A stretch of 64,000 nucleotides of DNA from Adiantum capillus-veneris (GCA_014529385.2 JABFUD020000310.1:1-64000), one strand, 5' to 3'. Positions 34,400 through 47,089 are shown, numbered from the stretch's first letter. Numbers and translations: made by a program. Notes: a model not told the origin generated them from the letters alone.

Positions 34400-34467
34400 T
34401 GCCACAAGGGCACGCATTTGCACACTTCATCTGCTGATGGAAAGCCCTAATGCGCGCCCTTGTGGCA
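34400..34467. repeat. Hairpin 2 (19-bp inverted arms)
   Basis: TGCCACAAGGGCACGCATT is mirrored by AATGCGCGCCCTTGTGGCA. The arms are the same sequence as in hairpin 1, so a TGCCACAAGGGC.CGCATT motif occurs four times in alternating orientation around the tandem units. Confidence 0.85.
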
Positions 34468-34702
34468 GCATTGTTTAGGCACTTCCAAGCCCTTTACTAG
34501 GCACATACATAAATTTGGAAGCCTAGAAATAACAAAGTATACATTTTTTTAATTTTAATGCCTGCCAAACCCTTTAGTAGTCATAGCAAAAATTATGGTA
34601 CTTCTCATACACAATGGAAGACCAACATATAAGAAATTCAAAACCTTGCAAGAAAGAGAGTCATAGACAGCAAAAAGTAGTTTCATTAAAGAAATCAATG
34701 CT

Positions 34703-36260
34703 TTACATGATATCCGGATTTTGATTTAGGATCTTTCTAATTACAATTTTTTGGCGCTTGGCCTTTTGGGGTGGCTCCCTGTTAAGTAAAGTGGTTGTGA
34801 TTTCTTGGGTGTCATTAACCCCTACAGCTTGGTTCATGCCGACATGGGCAATAAGGCGCCCGCGAAAGTTTACACCGAAAGTGGATATTGCAAAATCTTT
34901 CTTTACAAGCACTACAAGGTTGGCCGTTTGGGCAAGTGTTGTTAAACACAACGCCTTGGAGAGTGAACGGAGAGCAAAAATGTTGTAGCGACCATTGGGA
35001 GAGTAGTCGGCATGGACAAACACCACGACACCAGTGGGAAGTGTGCCGAGGTAGTGAGCAAGTGCCGCTTGAGGTCCGAACGGCATCCTCCTCCCCCCTG
35101 ACGTTGCGCCCAGGCGTCAACCTCCAGAACATCCTGTAGAACATAGGTTTTCTGAGATATGGCACATAATTATGATATAACATTAAAAAAATCATTTGTA
35201 ACAATCAAATGTAAGTGAGCATCTATACCTCTTGTCTACGATCCTCCTCATGGCATCCGGGTGCAAGTAAAGATCCACGCTTGACTTTCCCTTTGGATCA
35301 AGCAAAACAGGTGTTGCAGTAGTGGTGGTGAATCCACTCTTGCGCGTTTAGCCAAACACATGGCTTGCACGGCCACAAACTCCTCCTCAGAGACCTTGGC
35401 CTGCTCGGCCGCTGCCACCTCGGCTTGTGCGATCGCTACTGTGTCCGCCAAAGTATTCCCCATGGGCAGTAGGAGATCATTGTCATGGGAGGTGGTGGTA
35501 TCAAGCTCAAACTTTCCATGGGCATCGAGGATGGCGAAACACTCATCCATGCGAAGCTCAAAGGATTTCTCCAGATCGTGCATAAACACAAACTCCTCCC
35601 CACTCACCACAATGGAGGAGAAGTGGGTAATCTCTACCTCAGGGATGGCATCCCGAGTGGTGGTTCCTTCTTCCGGTCCCGAGGATGAACCGACTGATGG
35701 AGAGGCCTCCAAGAGGCCTTGAATCCCTACAGGGTAGGTCAAGGCAAGCGTCCTCTCCTCTGTGGATGAGTCAATGGCCGCGGGCTTGGGGTCCTTCACA
35801 TCAGCCAATACCCCGCCGATCTGCAAGTGAGGTAGCACTATGTCAGGGCCTGCTGGGCACTCGTGAAGGATGAAGATCATTATGGCCTGAACAGAGAAAA
35901 AAGTGTTTCGATCCTTCCCTTACGCATTGCTCACACATCATCAGCTTTAAGCCGCACATATTGTCCGACGGGTTGTGCTATGGTGGCAAAGCGTGCAAGC
36001 AGCTGATGAAATGGCCTGTCCCCTTGGTAGATGTGGTGGAGAAGGCCTTCAAGGACCCATTGCCCTGGTCGGTTTGGTAACTCAACAATGAATCTCCCCA
36101 TGCACGTGGAAATGTATGAAGTAATGTGCTCAAGAGATTGAGAGTGGAGGGTCAAGGTGGTTTCCAAATCGGGTTGGGTTGTGAAAAATGCTTGAAGCTC
36201 AGGGCGATTTGCATGCCCAACCTCAGTAAGGAATGCATCTAAAGCACTAGTAGCAGCCAT
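34703..36260 (-). CDS. Unrecognised spliced gene of the transposon, decayed
   Basis: The start is MAATSALDAFLTEVGHANRP (36260). Exon 1 runs to 35937, then a 50-nt phase-0 intron (35936-35887), exon 2 from 35886, and a 77-nt intron (35228-35152) between ...PDAMRRIVDKR and KTYVLQDVLEVDAWAQR, then an exon ending NQNPDIM at 34703. Exon 2 has an acidic, Ala-rich helical region (AQAEVAAAEQAKVSEEEF). The last exon has a beta-rich stretch (PTGVVVFVHADYSPNGRYNI, FRGRLIAHVGMNQAV) and ends with basic KAKRQKIVIRK. Frame changes near the ends of exon 2 and the start of the last exon mean this copy is probably broken. I know no matching family. A TATA box at 36340-36349 supports the start. Confidence 0.5.
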
Positions 36261-36339
36261 GTCTTCTCTTTGCGTGATTGGGTATGCTAGGTCTCTTTGC
36301 AATGCTGGGATGAAAATGGTGAAATGAGGAGGTGGTCCT

Positions 36340-36349
36340 CCTTATATAG
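36340..36349 (-). promoter_or_regulatory. TATA box for the gene starting at 36260
   Basis: The minus strand reads CTATATAAGG about 80 nt before the ATG, a good plant TATA match. Confidence 0.5.
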
Positions 36350-36640
36350 ACATATTCTATCTCAAAAAAAATAAAAAATATGGATTTAAAAAATAAATTT
36401 ACACCACCTTAAAACTCAAGTACAAAATCAAGTACAACACCTTAAAACTTTTCAAAATCCTTAATAAAATATCCAATATATAAACAATTAAAGCTACAAG
36501 CCAATTCACTTAGACAAGATGATTTCCTCTATAGCCCAATCTTTGTAAACAAGCATAGTGGCCTCCATCCGCCTTCCAATCTATACAACCAAAAATGGGC
36601 AATCAAAATACAAAAACCCACAGAAAAGAAGAAAAGGTAG

Positions 36641-37829
36641 CTAAGGAAGCACAAAGCAGACCTTGCGTTGTTCTAGTTTGAAACTTGCATTACCGACATC
36701 CTCGAATCCCATTATGACAAAGTGTTCCCGAAGATTGGCAAGAGTCCAATGCGGATTCACTGCAACCACCTCCACCTCGTTATTCGTCATGCGGACACGA
36801 ATTTCAAAGGATTGAATCTCTTCGGCGGTCAGCTGCAAGGGTATCCATTTGCCACGTTTGTGCATCCACCTCTCATAGCTAAATCGTGCATACAAGGTGC
36901 ACCTTGATTTCAAATACCGAAGGCAAAGCTGTGTGGGGGACACATTGCACTTATAACGGTCACCATCATGCAAACCGTCAACATAGCCCCAATTGACACC
37001 TAGAATGGTGTCCATTGCATCTATGTCAACTTCTTTGCAAACAAACATTGTTGGTGTTTCTACAATCGGTAGAGAGCGGAATGCATGCACAAACAAATGA
37101 ATGGGACAATGCCAACTGAGACCCACCAATCTGGTTGCCTTACCAAACTTTAGGGACCCTTGGAAATCTTGCAGCACCTTGCGCTTGAAAGAAAGCAAAG
37201 CCCAATGGTCTGGAGTTGGCCATTCTGCACTCTGCAATGAGGGTGTCTCCACGGCTTCTAACCTACCATAGCTTTGGCTTGACTTCGGCACCACGTACTT
37301 GTGGGAGTACATGAATATTCGCTGCTCGGTAAGTTTTTTCGATGAAACATTAGGAAACATAAGCTCCCCAATGTGAGCATGCACAACCATGAACGTCCTG
37401 AGAGGCACTCAAGCGACTGCTCCTCAACTAAGCTGGATGGAAAAACATCTTTACAAATGTCCTTAGTTAAACATAATGATCACATAAACGTAAACATGGC
37501 ATATGCATGGGATAGCTAAACCATGAAAACTTACAATGAGGTGCAAATTGAGTAGAAGCTCTCTTGAGGTGGAGCTCAGCTGCACTGTAGACGTGTTGCA
37601 CGATGGCCACCATTCCGGACTTTGTTTCTTTGAATGTCAATAGCCGGCCCTTCCAATGACGTTCCAATACGCCTCGACACCGTACTCGATGAGGTCCAGC
37701 ACGTGACGGTTGCATGTAGATCCATGCACCCTTCTTGAACACTTGTGGGATCCATACCCCCTCTGAGTCTTTTGTGTTGTGCAACACAATCTCCTCTATC
37801 TCTGGTTTGGGCCGTCTATGCGTGGACAT
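36641..37829 (-). CDS. Unrecognised two-exon gene of the transposon, ~354 aa
   Basis: Exon 1 (37829-37535) starts MSTHRRPKPEIEEIVLHN and contains GAWIYMQPSRAGPHRVRCRG and LLTFKETKSGMVAIVQHVYS. A GTAAGT donor at 37534 and an acceptor before 37407 give a 127-nt intron with matching phase 1. Exon 2 continues LPLRTFMVVHAHIGELMFP to a stop at 36641. Near the C-terminus, VVAVNPHWTLANLREHFVIM recalls a beta-grasp (ubiquitin-like) strand-helix pattern, but weakly. The frame is open throughout, making this the best preserved gene of the transposon. It reads convergently to the transposase and H3-like genes. Function unknown. Confidence 0.55.
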
Positions 37830-37859
37830 GCTTGGGAAGTTGGGCTTAGGAAGGGATTT

Positions 37860-38180
37860 GAAAGAGTTGAGTACTGTGGAGAGAGAATGAGGAGCTGAGG
37901 GGAGGGTGAGGTGAGCTGCCTATGGTGGCTATGGTGGCTTTGACAGTGGAGAGAGAGAAAGAGAGGAGTGAGAGGTAGAGAGGTAGAGAGGATAGTGGAG
38001 CTGTGGGCTATGGAGTGTGGGACTGTAGAGGGTTGATGGAGGTGTGAGAGAAGGGGGAGCTATGGAGAGAGAGGAAGAGAGTGGTGGAAAGCTTTTGGCT
38101 ATGGATGCCTTGACTGTAGAGAGAGAATGGGAGGAGGGAGAAGAGGGAGAGTGTGGGAGAGAAAAGTAATGAGGGAGAGA
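37860..38180 (-). promoter_or_regulatory. Purine-rich (plus) / pyrimidine-rich (coding strand) upstream region
   Basis: GAGAGAG-rich DNA directly upstream of the minus-strand gene at 37829, the mirror image of the CT-rich leader at 29383-29588. It is probably part of the subterminal inverted regions that hold the promoters. Confidence 0.4.
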
Positions 38181-38531
38181 GAGAAAAGTGAATTTTGGGG
38201 GGAAAATTGACTTTTTTAAGTTAGTTTATGTTTTGGGGCAGTTTTGGAGGCAAATGGGTCAACTTTGGAACTTTTGAAAAATTTTCAATTTTTTGGGTTT
38301 TTAAGCATGCGCATTTTTTTTTGGGGGGTCCCTCCCTCTTTTATGACACCTCTCTCCTCCTATTTACCCCCCCCCCCCCCCCCCAGCCTACCTCCCACCT
38401 CTCTCTAAGAACCAAGCATTGAAGAGGGAGACAATTAGGCTGCACCCCTACCATTCCTCCCCCTCTAGGTGATATCCCAAGAGCCTTCTCATTGCTTCTC
38501 CTTAAGCCTTCACTAATCAAAAAGGCCCAAC

Positions 38532-38554
38532 GAGAGTCCATATTTTTTCTAATG
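38532..38554 (-). repeat. Right terminal inverted repeat
   Basis: The reverse complement begins CATTAGAAAAAATATGGACT, pairing with 28929-28951. Confidence 0.75.
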
Positions 38555-41500
38555 GTTTCATCAAATGTAAATGCTAGGAATCAAGAAGAGTTAGACTTGT
38601 CTAATTTTCTAAAAGGATTCCAAGATTTTTCATCGATGATATCCCTATGGACTTGTCTAATTATCTTGGACTTGTCTAATTTCTTAAAGGATTCCAAGAT
38701 GTTTTCATCGATGATATCCCTATGGACTTACCTCAAAATCGAGGGGATGATGACCATCGCATTGAGCTCCTTCGAGGAAGCTCACCGCCTAACATGCCTC
38801 CTTATTGAGTCTCACAAGCTCAACAATAGAAGATCATGAGGCAAGTACAGGAATTGGTAGACAAAGGGATGGTGAGGCCTAGCTCCTCTCCCTTTTGTTC
38901 TCTAGTCCTTTTAGTGCAAAAGAAAGATGGTACATACCGTATGTGTGTGGACTATCGAGCACTAAACCATATCACTATGAAAAACAATTTTCCGTGCCTC
39001 GGGTAGAAGGTCTGTTTGATAAGCTACAACGTTCTACCTACTTCAATAGGATTGACCTTAAAAGTGGCTATCATCAAATAAGGATAGTGGATGAAGATAT
39101 CCTAAAAACCGCGTTTCGCACAACGTTTGGTCTTTATGAATATCTAGTCATGCTTTTGGCTTGACTAATGCACCAGCTACGTTCAATCGTCTAATGGAGG
39201 AAATTTTAGACCCTACCATAAATTCACTGGAGTGTTCTTTGATGATTAGTCATGCCTTTTGGCTTGAATAATGCACCAACTGCGTTCAATCGTCTAATGG
39301 AGAAATTTTTTTAGACCCTACCATAAATTCATTGGAGTGTTCTTTGATGATATAATCATCTACTCCAAGTCTTTGGAGGAACATAAGAAACATCTCCAAG
39401 TGATTTTTCAAGCATTGAGGGAGAATAAGCTTTTTCTCAACCAAAAGAAAAGCGAAATTTTCCTTCAAGAGATTCAATACCTAGGTCATATTATCTCTCA
39501 AGATGGTATCCGTATGGTTCCATTGAAGTTAGAGGTAATAAAAGCATGGCCTAATCCAAGGAATCTACATGAGCTAAGAAGCTTTATTGGTATGTGCACA
39601 TACTATAGATGCTTCATAGCAAAATTCTCTCAAATAGCAGGACCACTACATGACTTAACAAAGAAGAACGTTAAGTATGTATAGACTGCTAAGGAGCAAA
39701 ATGCTTTTGATAAGCTCAAATAAATCTTACCTCCCAACTAGTCCTCATCTCTCAAAGCCATTTGAGGTCCAATGTGATGCTTGTGGTGATTGCCTTAGAG
39801 TAGTTTTGCTTCAAGAAGGGCATGCCATAGCATATGAGAGCCAAAGGCTCAATACCGATGAACGAGTCTTGGGCATTTATGAGAAAGAGATTTTAGTTGT
39901 TCTTCATGCCCTAGGCACATGGAATGAGGTGGGCAAATTTTCTTTTGCAGTTTAATTTCCATGTTGCTCACATTGCTGGTAAGCACAATCAAGTGGCCGA
40001 TGCACTTTCACGTCGACCAAAAGTTAATGCGGTGTCTATAGCTACTCACAATGATCTTTTTTCTATGATGATGAGTATGCTACTGACACTGAATTTAGAG
40101 ACATAATGTTAGCCCTTGCTTTGGGGAAGAAAGAGGAACCATTCACCTTGCAGGATGGTTATCGTCTCCACGGAAATAGGCTATGTGTTACCCATTCCCT
40201 TGGTGAGAAAGTTATGTATGAATCCCATGCTTCTCCCTATGCAAGGCATAGACGTATTCAACCTACTCTTTGGGGAGTAGAGACGTATTTCTATTGGCCT
40301 ACCATAAAAGTGGACATACAAGAGTATGTTTCAAAATGCGTAGTATGCCAAAAGACCAAGTATGATAGAGGGAAGCAACCTGGATTACTCCAGCCATTTC
40401 CTATCCCAAATTCACCATAGGAGAGTATATCCAAGAATATGGACAATGGTCAACGGGTTTAGCTAGCAAGCACACTTTATTCCTATCTAAAAGACTATTA
40501 AGGCACACCAAATGGCAATTCTCTTCATATCACAGATTTTCAAACACCCTGGATTGCCAACATCCAACGTGTCAAATAGAGATCCTAGAATGACCAGTAA
40601 TTTCTAAAAAGGTCTCTTTGGAAATCTAGGAACAAGACTAAATTTCTCTTCGGCCTATCACCCACAAACGGATGGCCAAAGTGAGATAGCCAATCTTACG
40701 ATACGCGATCTACTAAAGACTTATGTTACAGAAGTAGATCAACCCTCACAAATGGAAAAGTACTTACCTCTTGTAGGGTATGCCTATAATAATATTGTAC
40801 ATACTTCTACGACAAAAGCACCTTTTGAGATCATTGAGGGAAGACCTAAAAGTCCCTTGCTACTCAAAGTACATGGGAATATCTTCACCACCAATGAGCA
40901 TAGCCGTAACCTACAAGAATCTTTTCAAAAGATTAAGGAAGCTATATCCATCTCTCACAACAAAGGCAAAAATCTGCTCTGCTGACAAGCACAAAAGGGC
41001 CTTAACGCTTAAAGAAAATGATTGGGTCTTACTTAAGTTTCCTACGGCTCGATTAAGGCAAACGAGGACAAAAATCTTACGGGCCATCAAAAGTATTATG
41101 CTAAGCTAGCAAAAAGATACTATGGACCTTTCCAAATCTTCAAGCCCATCAATGAGACGACTTACCAGCTCAAGTTGCCCAACCATTGGCTCATACACAA
41201 TGCCTTTCATGTGAGCCTACTTAAGCCCAACAAAGGAGAGCCACCAAGTGAACCAATTTGAAGACCCTCTCAAAGTTGAAGACCAAGAAGAGGTGCTACG
41301 ACCAAAAGCTATCCTTTAGCATGAAGACAAGGTACTACGACATGGTAAGATTATTTGACTGTATCTTGTTAAGTTAAAAAATTATCCTTTTGTGTACAAA
41401 TTTCTATTAAATGACCCATGTTTTGTCTTATAAGACTAGTTCTCTTTTTAATTGTGCACAAATTTAAATAGTATGCATACTTAGATTCATGTTTGTGATG

Positions 41501-41745
41501 ACAACGTCTCTCAAACACCAAGTAGAATTTGTCACTCTACTTTGGGAGAATGAAATGGACTAAAGAGCAGAAATGCTTGGGGCAACTATGTCTCCCAAGC
41601 ACCAAAAGGATTGGTCATCCATCTTGGAAAGATGTCATAGGGTAAAAAGGGATCCTCTACCCGCTAAGTAAGATTGACTAATGAATAAGGCTTTATCTCT
41701 TCTACCTCATAGTCGAGGATGACTATGATTTCAAGAGAGAAGTAA
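38555..41745 (+). mobile_element. Element III pol continued, broken
   Basis: Resumes directly after the transposon. Pieces in order: reverse transcriptase ([40 protein letters not shown]), RNase H (PFEVQCDACGDCL, HVAHIAGKHNQVADALSRRP), integrase finger (CVVCQKTKYDRGKQPG), integrase core traces and C-terminus ([10 protein letters not shown]-like). The polypurine tract is AAGAGAGAAGTAA at 41733-41745. Many breaks, including internal duplication; an old fossil. The parts match element I closely. Confidence 0.85.
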
Positions 41746-42582
41746 TGTCATAAAATCTAATATCTAACCAACCCAGATGAATTTTTCATATTAAACTGAT
41801 CATTTAATGTGGGAGAATAAAGGATCAAGGGTAAAATATAGACATGTGCTTATAGATCTATCTCAAGACAGGGCCAATGTAAAGGGGCCCAAATGAGAGA
41901 TGGTCTATCAAAGAGCAAGGCTAACCAATGGAGCACAAAGACCTTAGGGTTAGATTCATTGAAGATCTCCAATAATAAGGGTAAAAGTCTTTTGACCTTG
42001 GTAAGATAGGGTTGATCTTGAGGTCAGAACCTGGCCCAAGCTTAAGGTACTTGAGGTGCTTGTCGTGCTTGATTGATTGAGGTGCTTGAGTTTCCTGATG
42101 ACTGAGATGCTTGAGATGCTTGAGGTTCTTGATGATTGAGATGCTTGAGGTGCTTGTCATGCTTGAAATGCTAGGGCCAAGCTTGTGGTGAGAACTAGGC
42201 CCAAGGTTGAGTGGCTTGAGGTGTGAAAAAGTCAAGATTCAATCCCTACAAGGAGGGGGCGAGCCCTACAAGAGGGGCTTGATACAAAGAAAGAAAAGGG
42301 ACACTTGTCAAGTTCCTCCTCATGTTGCCCTCATGGTGTTCCTAAAGCCTATTGATTGGCTACCCAAGGGGTCCAATGATAATTTAGGAGATTTAAGTAA
42401 TTGATTTTGCATTTATCAAGTCCTCTCTCAAAGGGGAAAGGGGGACACTCGTCTTAAGGCTACCCTTGTTGCTTGGTATGACTCCTGCTTATATTGGCTA
42501 GGCCTGGAGGGGTCCAATGAGCTTCAAGCATGAGCTACAAGTGGGGGTCGACCAAAGCAAGTAGGGGGCCTGCTAAGGGGGG
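41746..42582 (+). mobile_element. 3' LTR of element III, truncated
   Basis: Starts TGTCATAAAATCTAATATCT and follows the LTR at 24892 to the GGTCGACCAAAGCAAGTAGG segment. It then stops at about 42582, where an unrelated minus-strand gypsy pol begins. About half of the LTR is missing. Confidence 0.8.
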
Positions 42583-42589
42583 AGATTGA

Positions 42590-45289
42590 AAATTGGGCAC
42601 TGTAATTGGCTAGCCACGATTCACAAGCTGGCTATCAATACCTCAATGGATAGAATCACCTCCTTTCCAAATACTAGATGCAAAGGGGTGAAACCTAATG
42701 ATGTTCGGAATGTCGTTCGGTAGGCCCAAAGAGCGGCCATGAGATGTTTATCAGTCATCTGTGTGGTTATTCACTTGCTTTGTGATGATTTTATAGATCA
42801 TTCCGTTTACCTTTTCCACTAGGCCATTGCACTGTGGATAGTATGGTGTGGCATGTCGGCGTGTAATGCCTAACTTTTTCATTGGTTCTCCCACCAGGTC
42901 ACCTTTGAAACCTGGTCCCCTATCAGATATTAGTTGAAACCTGGTCCCCTATCACCTTTGAAATCTGGTCCCCTTTGAAACCTAGAAGAGTGCCAAAACG
43001 GCAACAAATGTTCTCAAATATGAACTTTGCTACCTCTTGGGCTGTAATGCGTGTGGTGGTTGCTGCTTTCGCCCATCCTGTCATGTAGTCTACACCAACT
43101 AGAATGTATAGTTTACCTGATTGGGCCCTTGGTAGAGGACCGATTTCATCTATTCCCCATTTTTCAAACGGGCCATATAAGATGATAGGAGTCTGTGGCT
43201 CATAGGTTAGTGTACGATCACTGGACACTTGACAGGCCTTGCATGTTTTACACCAATGATGCACATCCCTGTTCAGACTAGGCCAAGAGAATCCTACTGT
43301 AGAATCTTCTTGCTGATGATATCTAAAGCAAAATGGCCACTGCAGACACCATCATGGCAACTTGAGATTACCTCCGTGATCTCACTGGAGGTTGGTACTC
43401 GCCTGAGAATCTGATCCTTGCCTTTATAATACAAGTGGTTGTTTACAAGGAGATATCTTGTAGCCTTCCTTACCAGCCACTATTTCTGGCCCTTAGTGTA
43501 CCCTTCAGGACATTCTCTTGTATCTAAGAAGCTGATGATATCAGGCATAACATTGCTACCTTGAAAGAGGGGTAGTTTTAGTTTAATTGCTCCTATGGAA
43601 AGTCTTGTATTCTTTCCTTGGCTAGAGCATCTGCCTCCTAATTTTCTATCCTAGGGACATGAAATAATTGTAGTACTTCAAAATTTCTTAAAAGATCCTT
43701 AACTTGGCGTAGTTGACCAAGTAAAACCTGATTTTTTACAAACCCAAGTGCCATTTATCTGCTTTATCAAAAGCAGAGCATCGCCAAGCACATTTAAGCG
43801 TTGAATCCTCTGCAAAATACACTGTTCTAATCCAAGAAGTAAAGCGTGTACTCTGCTTCATTGTTGGACTGGGAGTGTAACAGCTGCCCAATGGAGAATA
43901 CCCTCTCCTTTTGCTCATTGAAAATGATGATGCCAGCTCTGCAGACTAGTCCATTGTTCTCTTGTATGCTCCATCAAAGAAAAGAGAGTTAGCTCTTTCT
44001 AGTTTACGACTTTCTACCATTGGTGTCACTTCTTTACCTTCTGTGTTGGCCTTCATCTTCTTCTCATAGTGATGATGAGTAAGAATACCTGCTAGACTAG
44101 CCCTGGTGGAGTTTTCTACTTGCATGGTGTAGTCAAACTCTTGTAATCAAATCAGCCATTTAGAGATCCTAGATGATACATCCATGTGCTGCATTACATA
44201 CGGAAAAACCTCCTCCACTGTCAGAATTACAAAGGGTCTAGGCAACAGATAAGAGCAGAACTTTGTAGTGGCAAACATTAATGCGAGCACCATGTGCTCT
44301 ACTATGGTGAATCCCTTTTCTGATGGGGTCATGACACGACTAGAGAAGTAGATAGGACGCATGAAAGAGGTTTGGGGGGTCCTTTTGCATTAGTATGGCT
44401 CCAAGTGTATCACTTACTACACTGGGGTTCACATAAAATGGCTCGTCCCATCCGGGGGGTGAAATGGTGGGAAGCGTAGCTAGGATTTGTTTCACCTCGG
44501 TAAACTGCTGCTCATTCTCTTCACTCCATGAGAAGACATCTCTACGGGTGACTTGTTGTAGAGGGAGAACCACCTGAGATAGCAAGTGAATGAACCTGAT
44601 TAAATACCTTACCTTCTGAAGGAAAGAAACCAACTGCTTAGCTGTGGTGGGTGATGACAAAGATACCAAAGCTTGAATCTTGCTAGGGCCAGCCTCAATC
44701 CCTTTTGTTGAAATTACATGTCCAAGGAGAGTGACCTTGCTTTCACCAATGTGACACTTATCCACGTTGAGCTGGCCACCCAAGGTTTGCAGCCTGGTCA
44801 GGCCATCATAGACTTTGCTTAAATGGAGGGAGCGTGAACTATAGATGCAAAAATAATCTATGAAGACTCATATTGACGTTCCAAAGTATGACTGGAAAGA
44901 CAAAAGTCACATAGTGTTGGAATGTGGCCAGAGCATTGGTAAGGCCAAAAGGCATCACTCTGTAAGCAAAGCATCCCCAGGGTGTTATGAAAGTTGTCTT
45001 TTTTCTGCAATACAAATTTGAAAGTAGCCTGAGTAACCATCACATACTGTGTAGCGCTCATGACTTGCCACTTCATTGAGAATTTCATCTTGGAATGGGA
45101 GGAAAAATGATCCCTCTTTGTGGCTGCATTGAGAGGTTTATAGTCTACACAAACTCTCCACTTGCCATTCTTCTTTGGTGTGACTACCATTGGGGAGACC
45201 CACTCTGAGTCTTTGACGGGCTAAATGAAACCTGCCTGTAGCAAATTCCTCACCTCTTTGAGCAGCGCCTCTTGTTGGATTACCCCAAG

Positions 45290-45293
<4 letters not shown>
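42590..45293 (-). mobile_element. Gypsy element IV pol remnant
   Basis: In element sense: reverse transcriptase start (PKKNGKWRVCVDYKPLN), thumb/connection (LNVDKCHIGESKVTLLGHVI), RNase H (FYVNPSVVSDTLGAILMQKD, IYFSSRVMTPSEKGFT) and integrase (CKTCKACQVSS finger, WGIDEIGPLP...YILVGVDYMTGW). No chromodomain was seen, and the integrase resembles non-chromoviral (Athila/Tat-side) gypsy elements. It is cut on the left by the LTR of element III and on the right by a GA microsatellite. Many breaks; no LTR recognised. Confidence 0.8.

Positions 45294-45361
<68 letters not shown>
45294..45361. repeat. (GA)n microsatellite, 68 bp
   Basis: Uninterrupted GA units at the truncated edge of element IV. 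Confidence 0.98.
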
Positions 45362-45365
<4 letters not shown>

Positions 45366-46159
45366 TAATGCAGGTGATGAAAACCCTTGAGGTGTGAGGG
45401 AGAACTATTTTCATGCAATGTTTACAGCAACCTTATTTCCGGCGAGGTGGCAACCATGGTGATAGAGAGATAGAGGGAGAGATAGTGAGCCTAATAGTGC
45501 GTTCTCTAGAGGTGACTCATAGACATGGAGATTTTTTCTAGCGTGAGTGTGCGTGTAGCGACCATTGAGTCAAGGTGTAAACATGGCTTCTTCACATAGC
45601 GCTAATTCCCAAAATTCCACAAAAATGCTACCAAGTGCTCACCCCCCGATAGTGACCTCTCAGTGCCTTTTTATAGGAGCTGGCTGCTTTAGGTTAGGGT
45701 AATCTGATTAGGTTTAGGGCCCTAATCAGGGGAGACAAAGCAAGGTGGTGGGTCCCAGATGGTTGACCCTTGCTTTGTCTTGGAGAAAATTTAAAAAATT
45801 GAAACTCCTAGGTGGGCCTTTGTGGCCATCACCTAGAGAGAGGTGATAATTTAGAAATTGGGATTTTTTACAAGATTTGGTTTGAAACTAGGAAAAATGA
45901 TGACAACCTACAGATTTTACTGAAGAGGGCATTGTGGACGAGATGCCGGTGAACGGCAGGCCTCGCTGGTGCGTCGATGTAATGCATTCTTCATTTTCGG
46001 GCCGACCTGGGCATGCCTTCGGCGTCTTTTCTTGTTTCAATGTTGGCGGCGCGCGACTTGGCCATCCTTTATTCTTTTTCGTTGGCGTTGATTCCTTCAT
46101 TTTTTTCTATTTTCCAGTGTGTGTGTATATGCGTGCATGTGTTGTGAGTGTATGTGTTT
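45362..46159. other. No gene; possible promoter-bearing repeat
   Basis: No protein was recognised. The minus strand has a CTATAAAAAGGC box at about 45666-45677 with a plausible leader downstream, which could be an LTR promoter. The evidence is only the TATA match. Confidence 0.3.
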
Positions 46160-46160
46160 A

Positions 46161-46199
<39 letters not shown>

Positions 46200-46265
46200 A
46201 GTGTATGTATAGGTGTGTACGATAAGAGTTGTGCGGGAACGAAGGTATAAGGGAAAATATATATA

Positions 46266-46349
<84 letters not shown>

Positions 46350-46479
46350 ATATATAATGCCTTTTTACATGCTGCTTGCAACAGAAATGGCGTGAGGAAG
46401 AAGATGGCGTGAGTGTGTGTGTGCGCGCGTGTGTTCGGCGGCAAGGTGGGGTGTGTGTATGTATTATGAGAGAGAGAAG

Positions 46480-46563
<84 letters not shown>

Positions 46564-46812
46564 TTCTTGTTGGCTGTAGCGTCTTTGGGCTTGTCTGACA
46601 AGAGAGAGACAGAGAGGGCGGGAGTGCTTGGTGGCGGCAGGCCTCGCTGGGGTGAGGGGTGAGAGAAGGGTGTATGGGGGTAGTGTGTGCGTGTGTGCTT
46701 TACCCTATTGCACCTTCATGCCTACATCGTATAGAGAGCGCGATAGAGAGAGACTAGGTGGGAGTGAGATGGCGAGGGAGGGAGAAGGTGAGGGAATGTG
46801 GTGTGTGGGTGT

Positions 46813-46885
<73 letters not shown>

Positions 46886-47089
46886 CCTCAATGTTGGCTG
46901 CCTACGGGCTTGGCGAGGGAGCGCGAGAGAGGAAGAGAGAGAGACTTTGCTCTTGGGGTGGCCCGTCCGTGGAAACGAGGGAGGGGGGGGGGGGTGAGGT
47001 CAATGGAATGGAGAGAAGTAGTGGGCATAGGTTTTGAGAGAGAGAGAGAGAGAGAGAGAGATATGGATATTATGCACCCTTTGGGCTGC

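Larger units (their letters stand above)
28929..38554. mobile_element. 9.6-kb DNA transposon carrying a histone H3-like gene
   Basis: Inserted in the protease/RT spacer of element III: the left part ends KGSLKDPNA and the right part resumes SSNVNARNQEELDL, which are adjacent in element I. The ends are inverted repeats, CATTAGGAAAAAAATGGACT inward from the left and CATTAGAAAAAATATGGACT inward from the right, about 21 of 23 matching. Weaker inverted similarity goes further in: homopolymer G/C runs followed by TAA at 29076 and 38385, and TTCCCCCCAAAATT at about 29379 versus 38200. Inside are two plus-strand genes (transposase-like, H3-like) and two minus-strand genes, convergent. If CTAATG at 28924-28929 and 38549-38554 is the target duplication, the ends shift by a few bases. 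Superfamily unassigned. Confidence 0.75.
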
